Assembly: GCA_033439255.1 (NCBI GenBank)
Contig: CM065885.1
Coordinates: 1,116,001-1,180,000 of the forward strand
DNA: 64,000 bases
Direction of reading: 5' to 3'
Source: Hericium rajendrae
Lineage: Eukaryota; Basidiomycota; Agaricomycetes; Russulales; Hericiaceae
Within the stretch, counting starts at the first letter, position 1. Each line of letters begins with the position of its first letter. The translations under genes and the position numbers were made by a program. The notes under the pieces are model-generated. The model was not told the DNA's origin, ran no database searches, and saw only the letters and a program-made list of their open reading frames with translations. This document shows, one piece after another, positions 12,127 through 24,419 of this stretch.

Positions 12127-13980
12127 TTACTCGTTTTCCACCACACGATCAACTCCGAAGAACCCCGTGAAATCCCACATATCCAGCTGCCCACCTTCGT
12201 TCGCCAGCCCGAGCCTGTCCATCGTCAGCCCAGCGACCCGCACGAACAGCGTCCCGTCGAGCTGAAAGGCGCCCTTCAACGCCGCACTGGCGAAGTAGCC
12301 CTGTTCCCGGTTGCCATACTTGACTGCGAAGAACGCGAGCGCGCGCTGCAGCTTGCAGAGGTGCTCGTTCGGATGGACGAGTGTATTCTGGATGATGCGC
12401 GGCCAGGGGCTCGCCGCGGCCGACAGCGGGCCCTCGGGCGGCGGAGGGCCCTGGGAGGCCTGGGCCGGTGGGCTATCGCGAGGAGGGGAAGCTGGGGGAG
12501 AAGGTGCGCGGAGACGGTCCTCCGTTGCGGCGTAGAAAGATTCGATGGGCAGGGCGGGTCTGCCGCGTGCGATGTACCAGCCGATGGACGTTGACAGGTA
12601 GGTGCGGAGCAGCAGGAGGCGGTTGGCAAGGGAGAGCGGAGGATTGAGTCCGATCGGGTTGCTTGCGCTATGGTGAAGGATGTAGGTAGGGAGGAACAAG
12701 GCCGACGTAACGAGATGCATCCTGTCATTGCGGATGAGACGAATTAGAAGTGGAAGGACATAGGAGGACGTACAAGAAGAAATCTGCGTTGATGTCACGT
12801 CCTGGCTTGATGCCAGGTCCAGCAAGCCCAGCGAGTCCGTACAATATGACCTGGCCCCAAATAACTTCCTCGACCATGGCCTCCAGCCTGGCCTCAATTT
12901 CTTCGTTCGACTTCGCTCCTTCAAGCCAAGTGTGGTACCAATCCGTCACTAGGTTATGCACAGTGTTTCCCTGGTGTTCGACAACGTACTCGTATTTTTT
13001 GTCCTCAGTAGGCGGAACGGCCTTTTCAAACGCAGGCTCTTCAAGGACGCGCTGAATCAGAGAGAACGTCGGCTTTGGAACCGAGAAGGATTTGCCACCA
13101 TGAGTCAGGGTAAGGGACGCCAGGCGGTTGAGCAGCGACGTGATAGGAGCGGTCAAGAATTCCCTATGGGAGGAAAACAAGGAGTACGGCACGAAGGTAG
13201 TCTGATGGGTTATATGAACGGCAGTCATTGCCAGACCTAATGACGATAAATTGATGGACACATGTGACAGATAAATGTTTAGCTTACCTTCCGCCAACTG
13301 CCCTTTCACTCCGAATTCGGCACCATAGCCAACGTGAATGAAAGGGTGCACCAAGCCAGCCAAGCAGCGGTTGAGCATCTCCGGCTGCTTCTTCGCGCCC
13401 GGGATGAAGTTGTACTCCGGAGCGAAGATGTATTTCTCCAAAGCTTCCGTGATCGTGTGGTTGGACAGATAGTTCAAGAAATACGCGTGATATGCATTGT
13501 AGTACCTGCCAACAAGTTAGCACCTTCATGAAAACAGGTGCCTAGACAGCCTTGAGCACTCACTCTTCGTCACCGAGATGGTCCACGAAGTCGGCATCGA
13601 TGATCGCATGCGGCGAATGAACGATAGGCTTCAAATATCCAGTATGGCTCGCATACGCAGCGTCGATCAACTCAGGGGGTGCACCGAGACCGTAGATCGC
13701 GAACAGATGGTGGGTGGAATGGCTGTATGAACGAAGGCCATGGTCAGTTCGACAAGCAGAAACGTTATGGAACAGAGACCACGCACTTGTGGAACCCCTT
13801 GTCATTGAAGTAGGTGTGGAAGTGCTCCTGGTTGTGCAAGAGCTTCTCGACGAGCATTTTCGCGCTCGCCGCATCGGGACCAGGAAGCCTGATGCTCCCA
13901 AGAGACCCCGACGGGATCGAGTACAGCTTCTGCGTGAGCTCCTTGCCTGCGCTAACGCCCTGCATGGTGTGCTTGGCCAT
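12127..13980 (-). CDS. Questin oxidase-like protein (DUF4243), copy 2
   Basis: Five exons (13980-13787, 13722-13564, 13505-13288, 13236-12774, 12721-12127) have exactly the same lengths as those of copy 1 (194, 159, 218, 463, 595 nt) and again give 542 residues. Shared landmarks are LLHNQEHFHTYFND, HHLFAIYGLGA, FLNYLSNHTITEALEKYIF, LVHPFIHVGYGAEF, LVHPNEHLCKLQRALAFFA and GYFASAALKG. Family and likely role are as for copy 1: oxidative ring cleavage of an unknown, probably polyketide-like substrate. MAKHTMQG at 13980 is chosen as the start because a CATAAAGG sequence near 14070 would put the mRNA start after the alternative ATG at 14061. The latter would add 27 residues rich in Pro, Arg and Ser, possibly a targeting peptide. 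Confidence 0.85.
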
Positions 13981-14061
13981 CGTGGTCAAAGTGTGAAATA
14001 GGGGTCGATGGGATTGGGAAGAAACGACTCGCAGAAGAGTGGGTCTGGGAAGTACAATCAT

Positions 14062-15123
14062 ACATGCCTCCTTTATGTATCCCTGTTCTGCGGGTCCAAT
14101 ACATTGGCGAGCGCCCGAAATCGTTCGCGACCCACGACGTCATTAGAACGACTGAATAGGCCGAGCGGGGTCGTCATGCGGCATGTCCTTCTGACCAGGC
14201 CTAGGAGCCGAAACCGCTGCTCAGTAACTTCTCGGTACTCATCGCTGAGTAAGTGCTCGATATTGTTGGCGTGGCGCCCCTAAAACGACTAATTTAGTTG
14301 CCGTCAAGATGCTTAAAGGACCATCACTCTCACAAGGATTGTGAGAATGGCGTCCCACGGTTCTGACAGCATCTAGCAGTCATGGGCTCAGCTGCTTGTC
14401 TTAAATTCATCAAAAATTCATCGTAAGTTATGATGATAGTGAGTTTAAATCGGATCTCTGTACGAGAGAAAGCGTACCGATGACTGAAATGCTACTTCAG
14501 AATTGGCCCCGGTAACTTCTTTATTGTCCAATGGCATACGCTCAATTCACACCTTCTTAGCAAGCTCGGGGCCGTTTGTTCCTTTGATGTTGCACAGCCT
14601 TCAGGTGCTTTATGTGACGGGGAGTACGCGTAGTGCAGCGGCATTCGGCAGATTGGAAATGCTTTCAAGGCTCCAAGGCCCAAGGTTGGATGACAGAGAC
14701 AAGCAGGAAATTGAGCAGAGGTGCGGTGGAAGTCGGACCATGTCCCATGGGGCCTCGACGCGATGTGTCGAAGTTGACAAGAGGACAATGAGGCATCCCT
14801 ACATCCATGACGCTGTACTCTTGCACTACTCTTGCCGGAGCGCTGATAACGAGGTGTGTACAACTTGATTCTACAGGGACCTACTCATGTGCATAAGGCA
14901 TGACGTCTACAACACCATCTAAACCAAACGTCATCCACACGGACATCCTCATGCCAGTCAACATGCCAAATATTTTCATGACTCGAGTCACTGAACGCGC
15001 GCGAGGTAAAAAGCTAGCATTCGGCAGAAATACAAAAGGTGGTATCTTCTTATCTTCTTCTCTACATGACTTCTCCACACGACCCAGTCCGTCGTTTTTA
15101 GTAGGACAACTGGTGTACCCAGC
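14062..15123. other. Intergenic, no gene seen
   Basis: About 1 kb between the convergent-side ends of the questin oxidase-like and sulfhydrylase genes. Both strands carry short open stretches, the longest about 120 codons at 14492-14868, without a recognisable domain or splice pattern. I see no RNA gene. Confidence 0.4.
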
Positions 15124-16950
<1,827 letters not shown>

Positions 16951-17043
16951 GGTAAATACGGAAGTTATGGACAGAAATGGGTTCCGAGAGTAAGCACAAT
17001 GGTGGTGAGAAACGTCAGGCAAGATATTGGGAAGATATCGACC

Positions 17044-17050
17044 CTTTATA
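17044..17050 (-). promoter_or_regulatory. TATA box of the homocysteine synthase gene
   Basis: TATAAAG on the minus strand about 95 nt upstream of the start at 16950, followed by a C/T-rich leader. Confidence 0.55.
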
Positions 17051-17614
17051 TCGCGCGGGGCGACTGGATTTCGTGTGATCGCGCGTGGGTCTGGGTAAAG
17101 CACGCAATCGCCTCTCATTTAGGAAGTGCAATTCAGCCCAAGACGGTATTGGAAACTGTAGATCGGCTGATCAGAAGTTACTGACAACTGTCGGGGATAC
17201 TTGGAAGCTTCATGTTCGTGGAGCTTTGAGTGCACCTAGAAAGAAATTTCGTTGGCAAATGTTGCGTCTTTGCGTGAACCTATAGAAGTGTAGGTAGGTC
17301 ATCATGAAGATCAGCGTTGGATCGTAATGCGATTAAGAAAGCGGACCCGTTGGATAAGACTGAGATAACGATAAGGATCGCAGGAACAAGTCGTAAGATC
17401 GTCGGTCGTCGGACCACAGAGTAAGGTTAAGGTCTATCCATCAATGTTATACAATTTCTTGTCTCGGTTCTGGCGTAGCCTAGTGAAGTAACGAAAACAT
17501 AGCAGAACCGCAGAGGGAAGCTGAAAAAAAAATCAAGTAAGTCATATCAGATTGGGAGAAACGAGGATACTGACTTCCGTGACATACGACCTCAGAGACA
17601 ACTGACATGCCTTC

Positions 17615-19564
17615 TTAGGTATCTTGACCTTCACCAGCGTACCGTTCGGGAAGATGGGAGAGAAGGAATGGCATCGGTCCTGCATTCTCCCAATGGACTT
17701 CTGTGATCCGCTCGAGCATCTTGCCTATACCCATCGAAGGCCTGAACTTCGTTACGAACAGCTCCGGAGCGACGCCAATAAGCGACTTGCGCGTCTCAAA
17801 CGCGTTCATCAGCGCAGCCCAAACCGGAGGGGGGATCTCCCGCCCTTTCAGTACCTTCAAGTCCTCCTTGGCCACTGTGAAGGCAATCATGACGAGGCGC
17901 AAGCGCTGTACGAGCATCTTGCCCTTGCCCTTCGGATCGAGGGATGCTGCACCGGCTGATGTGTCCAGCGCTTTTATGGCGCCTTCAGCAGCGGCGCCCG
18001 TGAGCTGGAGAGTATTAAGACTGGGGCAACACTGGAGCATGGTGAGGAGCCGGCTCTCCTCCCATGCGAGACGGGGTTCCAGGTTGCAATGGAGCAAGGA
18101 CACCGAACCTAGAGGAAGGTTGCAAAACACGTCAACCACTTCGAGGACGGGTGGCCGCAGTGATCCAGGACGACTGATGGTCAAAAAGAGGGCGGAATCT
18201 TCGCGAGTCGCGGCGCGGGTTGCAGATGGAACGAATGTCCATGCTGTGATCTGAAGGGATATTTCGGATGATGGCGGACAGTGCACTGTCAGTGCTTGGA
18301 ATGGGGCTGGTGCTCCCGCACAATGCTGTTTCAGGATGACGGCCAGAAGTCTGCATGCGACCTCGTGGTTTTCGTTCAGTACGACGTATGAGAGATGGAA
18401 TTTTGCGCTGTGAGGAATGTTGAGGTGGTTCATGAACACCCGGCATTCACGAGAAGCGTCCTCTAGATCGAGATGCTCGAGGTTAGGCAGGGTGACCTCA
18501 TAGCCGTATTCCAATGAACCGGAAGGAGCGGGCGGGAGGCAGCATTTCAAGGAGAGTGTCTTCAGTGAGGACATCTGCTGCAGAACGTGGAACAACTGAT
18601 CATATCGAGGAAAGAACTCGGATGTTATGCCTGGAAAGAACTTTAGAGCCAGCCATCCATGAGACGCCGAGATATCGAGATGGGAGAGGTTGCGGAGAGC
18701 TGGCAGGGCTTTTATGGTCAATGGCATGAAGCAGTTGTGTAGGACGAGGCGACGAATATGCGCAGCTCGAGAGATCGCCGTATCTTCGGGCAACACAAAG
18801 AATTCTGTAAGCTCCGGGGCGACCTCGAGCGAGAGGTCCTCGAACGAGAGGTCAACCGCCTCCAATATCATCACTGGCGCTGCATCGGCGTCGGCGTCGG
18901 CCCCCACTGCGGTCAGCGTACGTTCTTCGTGCAGGGCATTCAACAAAAGGTCCCGAGGTCCTTTAAGTTTGAGATGGCGAGTATGAGGCAGATGCGTGGA
19001 AACAAGCCATTCATGACCGCGTTCCCTCCCATTGTTGTCGTACGAAAGCGACACGGGTGACGTCTTCGACCGGTCCAACATCTCTACCATCCAACAAGGA
19101 CCAAGGCGGCCAGTGATATCGTGCGCCCAAAGGCCAGGATCGCCCAACGCGACCTCGCGCCAGTTGTGGCAGACGTAGGTCACGTTGATCCAGCCTGGAT
19201 TGAACTCTTTGATGGGCGCCGGCGACGTACTGTCCTCCACTTCGAACTCTATCAGAGAGGGCGATTCATCCAGGCAGCATATGAAAAAGATTTTGCAGAG
19301 TATCTCGGCCGGAAGTGCATTGACGGGGGCCTTGGAGTTCCAAAAGGCGTTCAGAACGTGTACGACCGCGCTAATTGCTGCCGACTCGGCTTCTGATACG
19401 AGGCTGGTCGTGGTACCGACCGATTTAACAGACGAGGTTTCACTGGGTGCTCTAAGAAATGAGTGCCGTGAAGGCTAGTTGATAATAATATCGAATACCA
19501 GGACGAACCTAGACCCCAGCCTCGAGTAGCGAGCTGACAATCTGTTCCAAGGAAGAAGACGCAT
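17615..19564 (-). CDS. F-box protein
   Basis: Two exons (19564-19509 and 19451-17615) with a 57-nt GT-AG intron give 630 residues. The ATG at 19564 was chosen because only its frame splices in phase into the long exon. After a short Ser/Thr-rich lead comes an F-box, VNALPAEILCKIFFICC, then the paired motif GWINVTYVCHNWREVALGDP seen in most mushroom F-box proteins. The C-terminal 450 residues are irregular leucine-rich repeats (LPNLEHLDLED, LRNLSHLDISASHGWL, CPSLNTLQLTGA). The likely role is substrate receptor of an SCF ubiquitin ligase in cytosol or nucleus, target unknown. A TATA element (19703-19710) lies about 140 nt upstream of the start. No lesion is seen. Confidence 0.82.
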
Positions 19565-19702
19565 AGTATGTCACTGTCCACGAACTATGAAGACGCGACA
19601 GCTGGTGAGATCGTGCAGGTGAGATCATACTGATCACTTTATGCGAGCAGGCTGTGTGGAAGGAACACCTACTTGCAATTGAGACCTCGACGAATCTCGA
19701 TG

Positions 19703-19710
19703 TTTATATA
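19703..19710 (-). promoter_or_regulatory. TATA box of the F-box gene at 17615-19564
   Basis: TATATAAA on the minus strand about 140 nt upstream of the chosen start, consistent with a leader of roughly 110 nt. Confidence 0.5.
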
Positions 19711-19719
19711 CGCAGACCT

Positions 19720-21060
19720 CGACCAGGTGGGAGCCAGGTGTGAACCCTGCGCGCCTCCTCCCTCGGGTATGCCTCCGTTACGTACAAATTGGGTGACAAA
19801 CGCCTCAACGCCACGCTGTCGACATCGCAACATCGCAGCTTGGCAAATTACCAATCGCACGAATTTGAGCACGACGCCGTGACGAGCTCAGTTTCTCATC
19901 GCGAGGCGATAAGTCCGGTGATGACTTTCGTGGGTCAAGGACGATGAAGGCAAGTCATTCCGCTGACTGACAAGAATGCGACATCCACATGACCACGATG
20001 TGCCATCGGGTAAGCCATGCTTTTCAGAGTGCTTTGCTTAATGCTCATACGACATTGACCCACAGCGTGCTGGATGATGATGCGATGGAATCGCCATGTT
20101 CAGCATTCCTCACTCACCAGTGACCATGTGTCGAGCTTGTTCCGAGGAACCCTCTAAAATCTGCTGCTACGCACAATGCTCGACGAACACCGCCGATGCA
20201 CTGCGCCCCGAAGAGAGTGCTGGACGACGACGACGAACCAATGCTGCTCTATGTGGCCGCCTCCGCCGGCTGGAGAGTCGGTGCCGAGCGCTGCGGAACC
20301 GCCAAATGTGGCTGTCGATCATACGCAGCGGATTCAGTCTGTCTACTTCTAAGCCCCTCGCTCGCGCTGCTCCAACATATCCTGTTTGCGAACCCTTACA
20401 GCCTCCAGCTCTCCCTGAACGATTCCATGAATCTGACACGCGAAACCTTCCGCACAGTTGCGAAGATACTGGTCGTAGGGGCGTTCGTTCTATGGGCATG
20501 CTCCCGCGCCGCCGCGGGGGTGTGTAACTGGGTCTTGGTAAAATTAGGCAAGTCTCATGCTACTGTCCGCAGCGTCTGGGGAGAACACTGACGTTTCTGG
20601 CCTCACAGCGTTTTGGTTCCCTGTAGGGAATGCGGGAATAGCATGATCTCGTGCCCGGTGATATGGCGCGGCAGCATCGCTGGAAGGCATATGGTGAAAG
20701 ATTAGTGCAGTGCGACGAGATCGTTTCAGGCTCGCAGATTGCGGAACTCATGCCCATATGAAATTTCCTCTAGATTCAATTGTCGCAGCGGCGGACCACC
20801 GTGATCGCTCTTCTACCTGGAACATCAGCGTTCCACCCTGGTTTCCTACCCGTCGATCTTTGAACGCCCTTAATTGGGTCGAGGAGATCGTGATCGCTGA
20901 AGGTCGGATCACGTCGAGGCTCCTCCCTCACAGGTCGTAGCCCCGCGAGCGAATGGATATAGTAGCTGCTGCGCGACGCCTTCCACCTGTTCTCTTGTAG
21001 CCGCTCCGATCGCCTACCTCTTAGCACCCCGCAGGGTGGACTCACTAAATTTTTATTCCC
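19720..21060. other. Intergenic region, weak coding hints only
   Basis: An open stretch of 131 codons at 20196-20591 (plus) ends with a hydrophobic segment (AKILVVGAFVLWACSRAAAG) that could be a single membrane span. An overlapping frame and the opposite strand are equally open because the region is GC-rich. No promoter, family or splice evidence favours a gene. Confidence 0.25.
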
Positions 21061-21161
21061 TCCGAGTTTATATACCGACTAGTAATCCCCGATTATGCAG
21101 ACGACAACTGTCGTCAATTGTCTCTCCCCGAGCCCAGCCTCTGCTCATCCTAGGTCCAGCC

Positions 21162-21334
21162 ATGAAGCGAGTGCGTATTATTTCGAGCATCTTTGCCTTC
21201 TTCGACAGTACCTTCCTTGCTTTCTCCAAGATAGGTATGTCATATCCTCACCGTTCATCAATGGAGTCGAAATTCATGTCCTTCACTGTGCAGCATCTGC
21301 CATGTATCCGTTTGGCCTGGCCGGAGTTCTTTAA
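21162..21334 (+). CDS. Possible small spliced gene, 37 residues, unknown
   Basis: A TATATA box near 21071 is followed by a C/T-rich leader and an ATG at 21162. One intron (21235-21293, GT-AG, 59 nt) joins MKRVRIISSIFAFFDSTFLA to a short exon ending MYPFGLAGVL. The result is a tiny hydrophobic peptide with a basic N-terminus. It does not end in a CaaX box, so it is not a pheromone precursor of the usual mushroom type. The promoter, leader and intron suggest a transcript, but the peptide itself may be a chance reading or the first exons of a larger gene. Confidence 0.3.
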
Positions 21335-22196
21335 CCTGCCGGAATGCGCTCTACACCATACTTAATTCATCAGCAGCGTGTTGCCACCACCTTCAGGTCC
21401 GTTATAATTCACTTGCGAATGCTTCATCAACTGATTTCCTTCCACGCAGTCGGACCCACACATATCCTTGCGGATCTTTTACTCTGGTGTTCCCTCTGTC
21501 CATATTCTTCTCATCCCCCTCACTCTTTCGTTCCCCATGTGTTCTTTTAACCCTCTCAAAATTTTGAATCAAAATCATGACATATCGTGCGAGATTTTGC
21601 GAATGGCTTTATGTGTGAGTTGCCAGTGAGACGAAGAGCCATCGACGTCATGCCGAGTTACACAGCGGCGCCAACCTTACTTTCGCATCAGTGTGATCCT
21701 GAGTTATATCTGCCTTGCACGTTGATTCCTTCTCGCACGTTGATTGTCCTCTGCATGAGGTCAACGTTTGTCTTCGCTGCAGCTGAGGCCGTCCGGTCCG
21801 GCGTCCAACTAAAGGCAGAGTAAATACTTTAGTCCAAGATGATTACTCAACGGCCTGGCATCGTCATGCATCATGCCTCAGCTGCAAGATCTCTTCAACC
21901 ACCATAACCTTAGACTTTCGTTCTTCCGTTTCCCAACCTCAGCCTGTGATTGCGGTCCACTTTCTGATTATACCAGGCATTCCCCGACATAGTAGACTCT
22001 GCTGCTTCTGAACGTCGTCCCACTAGACAGCTTCCCCTTCAAGCGGGCTTCGCATGCACGTTTGTACGCTCACCACCGCGTGACCCATACATCTACGCAT
22101 CATCTTCACCGCGTCTAGCCCCGATCGCACTTCCAGCCGAGAGAACGTCGCAGAAGCCGCTCTATTCGCCCCTCATAAATAGTCGACGTCTCGCCG
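21335..22196. other. Intergenic, no gene seen
   Basis: C/T-rich sequence with short open stretches. It probably holds the leader of the phosphodiesterase gene that follows. No RNA gene or repeat is recognised. Confidence 0.4.
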
Positions 22197-23379
22197 ATGG
22201 TGCATCAGTTCGTGACGCTCATGAGCAACATGTTCTGGCACGTCTTCCTGTTCGTCGTGTCCGTGGGCTGGATTAAGCAGGTCATTACGACACCTGGCAT
22301 CAACCAGTCCATAGCCGCGCTCATCGACTCCAACTCGAGCTTGTTGACATGGCCGACGCACTTTACGCAGGACATCGTGCCGAAACCAATACACTCTCAT
22401 AATGATTGTGGGTTCCGGGACCTGTATCTTACGTCGCGGCTCTAACTGGATATTGCATTGCCTAGATTGGCGCGAAGTTCCGATGCTGACTGCAATCAGC
22501 TTGGGAGTCGCGAGCGTGGAGGCGGATGTCTGGCAGTTGAACGGTACACTCTTCGTAAGTGAGACTAGCTTCAAATATTCGGTCGATTCTTGATTCGAGC
22601 TTCATGCACCCAGATTGGCCATGAAGAGGCTGCCTTGACGCCAAATCGCACCTTCCAGTCGCTGTACATTGACCCTCTGGTGCAAATTTTGGATATGATG
22701 AATCCGAAAGATGAATTCACAGTCAACGCAACGAGTCCAAAGTACGTTTATTCCGTCCTGTCCTGTTCTTCCGTCGTTTGACGTGTTTATAGTGGTGTCT
22801 TCGATATCGCGAGCTCGATACCATTACAATTGCTCGTCGACATGAAGACAGATGGAAACGCGTACGTCGAACGAGTGCAAAAAGCTCATGACCTATGCTC
22901 ATCCCCAGAATGTGCATAGGACCCTGCCTGCTGTCCTGCAAGCGCTCGAGCCTCTCCGCAGCGCCGGCTACCTAACGACATTCTCCAACAACACACTCAC
23001 CACGTCCGCCGTGACCGTCATCGGCACCGGCAACACGCCCCTCGACGGCATCCTCGCCCTCTCGCCGCGCGACATCTTTTTCGACGCGCCGCTCGAAAAT
23101 CTCAACAGCAGCACGTCGTTCAACGCGTCGGTGTCCCCCATTGCGAGCACGGACTATGGCGCGTTTATCGGCTGGTCGGGCATCGGCAGTATTAGTGATG
23201 CGCAGCGCGCCAAGATCCTCACGTTCGTGAACGATGCGCACAGCAGAGGCATCAAGGCGCGGTTCTGGGATACGCCGGGTTGGCCAATAAGGGCACGGGA
23301 GAATGTCTGGAACGAGCTGCTGAACGATGGCGCGGACTGGCTGAACGCGGACGATCTGGTCGCTGCTAGTCAGTTCTGA
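22197..23379 (+). CDS. AIM6: AIM6-like protein with PLC-type phosphodiesterase fold
   Basis: Five exons (22197-22407, 22466-22554, 22614-22741, 22793-22861, 22920-23379) give 318 residues. After a hydrophobic N-terminal segment (FWHVFLFVVSVGWIKQVI, likely signal anchor) come PIHSHNDYW (split by the first intron), SVEADVWQLNGTL, IGHEEAALTPNRTF, LQLLVDMKTDG, SPRDIFFDAPL, RGIKARFWDTPGWP and DWLNADDL. These are the hallmarks of the fungal 'altered inheritance of mitochondria protein 6' family, a TIM barrel related to phosphatidylinositol phospholipase C and glycerophosphodiester phosphodiesterases, with the catalytic-type His-Asn-Asp and Glu-Ala-Asp motifs. The true substrate of the family is not settled. 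The splice-site codons of all exons restore the family sequence, so the model is solid. It ends close to the family's usual C-terminus. Confidence 0.87.
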
Positions 23380-23759
23380 CGTAGGGATTAAAATATATAT
23401 TGCGGCATATCAATCAGAGATTTAAAAGGCCTGGCAATGTGATTCAGTGGCTCCTCGTGCTGAGCTTCTCCTGGAAAAACCTTCAATTCGGAGCTTGAGG
23501 CGCTGTCCTGGTCATCGAGGTCGGGAGGGGGTGGGTGGATGGATTCAGACTTCTGTACATTCAAAGAACGCAGTCCAGAACCATGAAATTATTGATCTTT
23601 GAGAGGTTGCTCCGAGAGCGATCAAGATGTGAGATCAAGACAACTCATAAACCAAATAAATTCGATATTCAAGAAAATACTGCGACGACGACAACAGTAA
23701 ATGCACAGCCATTCTCATAGATCCTAAGGCACGACACAAGCTCTGTCTGTACCGATAGC
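23380..23759. other. Convergent intergenic spacer
   Basis: About 380 nt between the ends of the AIM6-like and hydrophobin genes. It presumably holds both 3' untranslated regions. No gene or repeat is seen. Confidence 0.4.
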
Positions 23760-24319
23760 CTAGAGGTTGATGTTAACGGGGGTGCAGCCGACGTTTATGA
23801 GGCCGTTCTGCAAAAATAAAACATTAGATTTATCAGATAGTCTATCAAAGACAAAGACGTACGAAGTTGTTGTTCGCGCAGCAGACTGCCTGCTGGTTGC
23901 AGCTGTCCCCTCCAACACCGATGACGGTGATCGGGTTGCATGTAAGACCAACTAGGGCGTCGACGCCCTGCATGACAATTCCAAGCAGGCCAAGCAGGCC
24001 GGCGACATCGGGGTCGTTCGCCTAGAGTATGCCTGAATCAGCCGGGGAGAAAAAGGAGGCGAAAGAGGACTAACAGATTCCACTGAGTTGCAGCACTGGA
24101 GGTCGCCGGTAGAGCACTGGCTGGCGGGTGTCGTCGCCGTCGAGGCCGGCGCAGTCTAGTCACTCGTCAATACGTTTTGACTGCAAAGAGCAGCAGGCGG
24201 AGACTTACCACTGTGACCGTGGTGGGGGGGGCACCGCCTCTGCGAACAGGCTCCGCCGCTGCGACGGCGGCCATGCCGACGAGGGCGTAGGTGCAGATAG
24301 CAGAGACGCGGAAGAACAT
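23760..24319 (-). CDS. Class I hydrophobin
   Basis: Four exons (24319-24209, about 24155-24075, 24021-23863 and 23807-23760) encode a small secreted protein of about 132 residues. The N-terminus [20 protein letters not shown] is a signal peptide. The eight cysteines follow the class I pattern: QC, then [27 protein letters not shown]. The spacing between the third and fourth cysteines (about 38 residues) is typical of class I. After secretion such proteins assemble into amphipathic rodlets at the hyphal surface and let aerial hyphae, spores or fruiting bodies leave water. Introns sit after the signal region and between the cysteine clusters, as in other mushroom hydrophobin genes. A TATAAAA box (24405-24411) lies about 86 nt upstream. 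Confidence 0.93.
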
Positions 24320-24404
24320 GGTGACTGAGCTGGGAGCGGGTGGTGGGTGTTTTAGAGGAGTGTCGAAGAGCTGTTGCTGGAGAGACATGGGCTCGCTGCT
24401 CCCC

Positions 24405-24411
24405 TTTTATA
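24405..24411 (-). promoter_or_regulatory. TATA box of the hydrophobin gene
   Basis: TATAAAA on the minus strand about 86 nt upstream of the ATG, in a short G/C-rich setting typical for strongly expressed hydrophobin genes. Confidence 0.6.
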
Positions 24412-24419
24412 CCTACGGC

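Noticed and set aside
14492-14868. Opposed open frames of about 120 codons
   Set aside because: Open on both strands with no domain. Neither has a supporting promoter.
20196-20591. 131-codon frame with a hydrophobic segment
   Set aside because: Two other frames are also open, there is no promoter, splice chain or family, and codon use is not distinctive.
21036-21365. 109-codon unspliced frame over the small gene candidate
   Set aside because: The frame has no ATG before the TATA-proximal leader and runs through a good GT-AG intron, so it is more likely leader plus intron than a protein.
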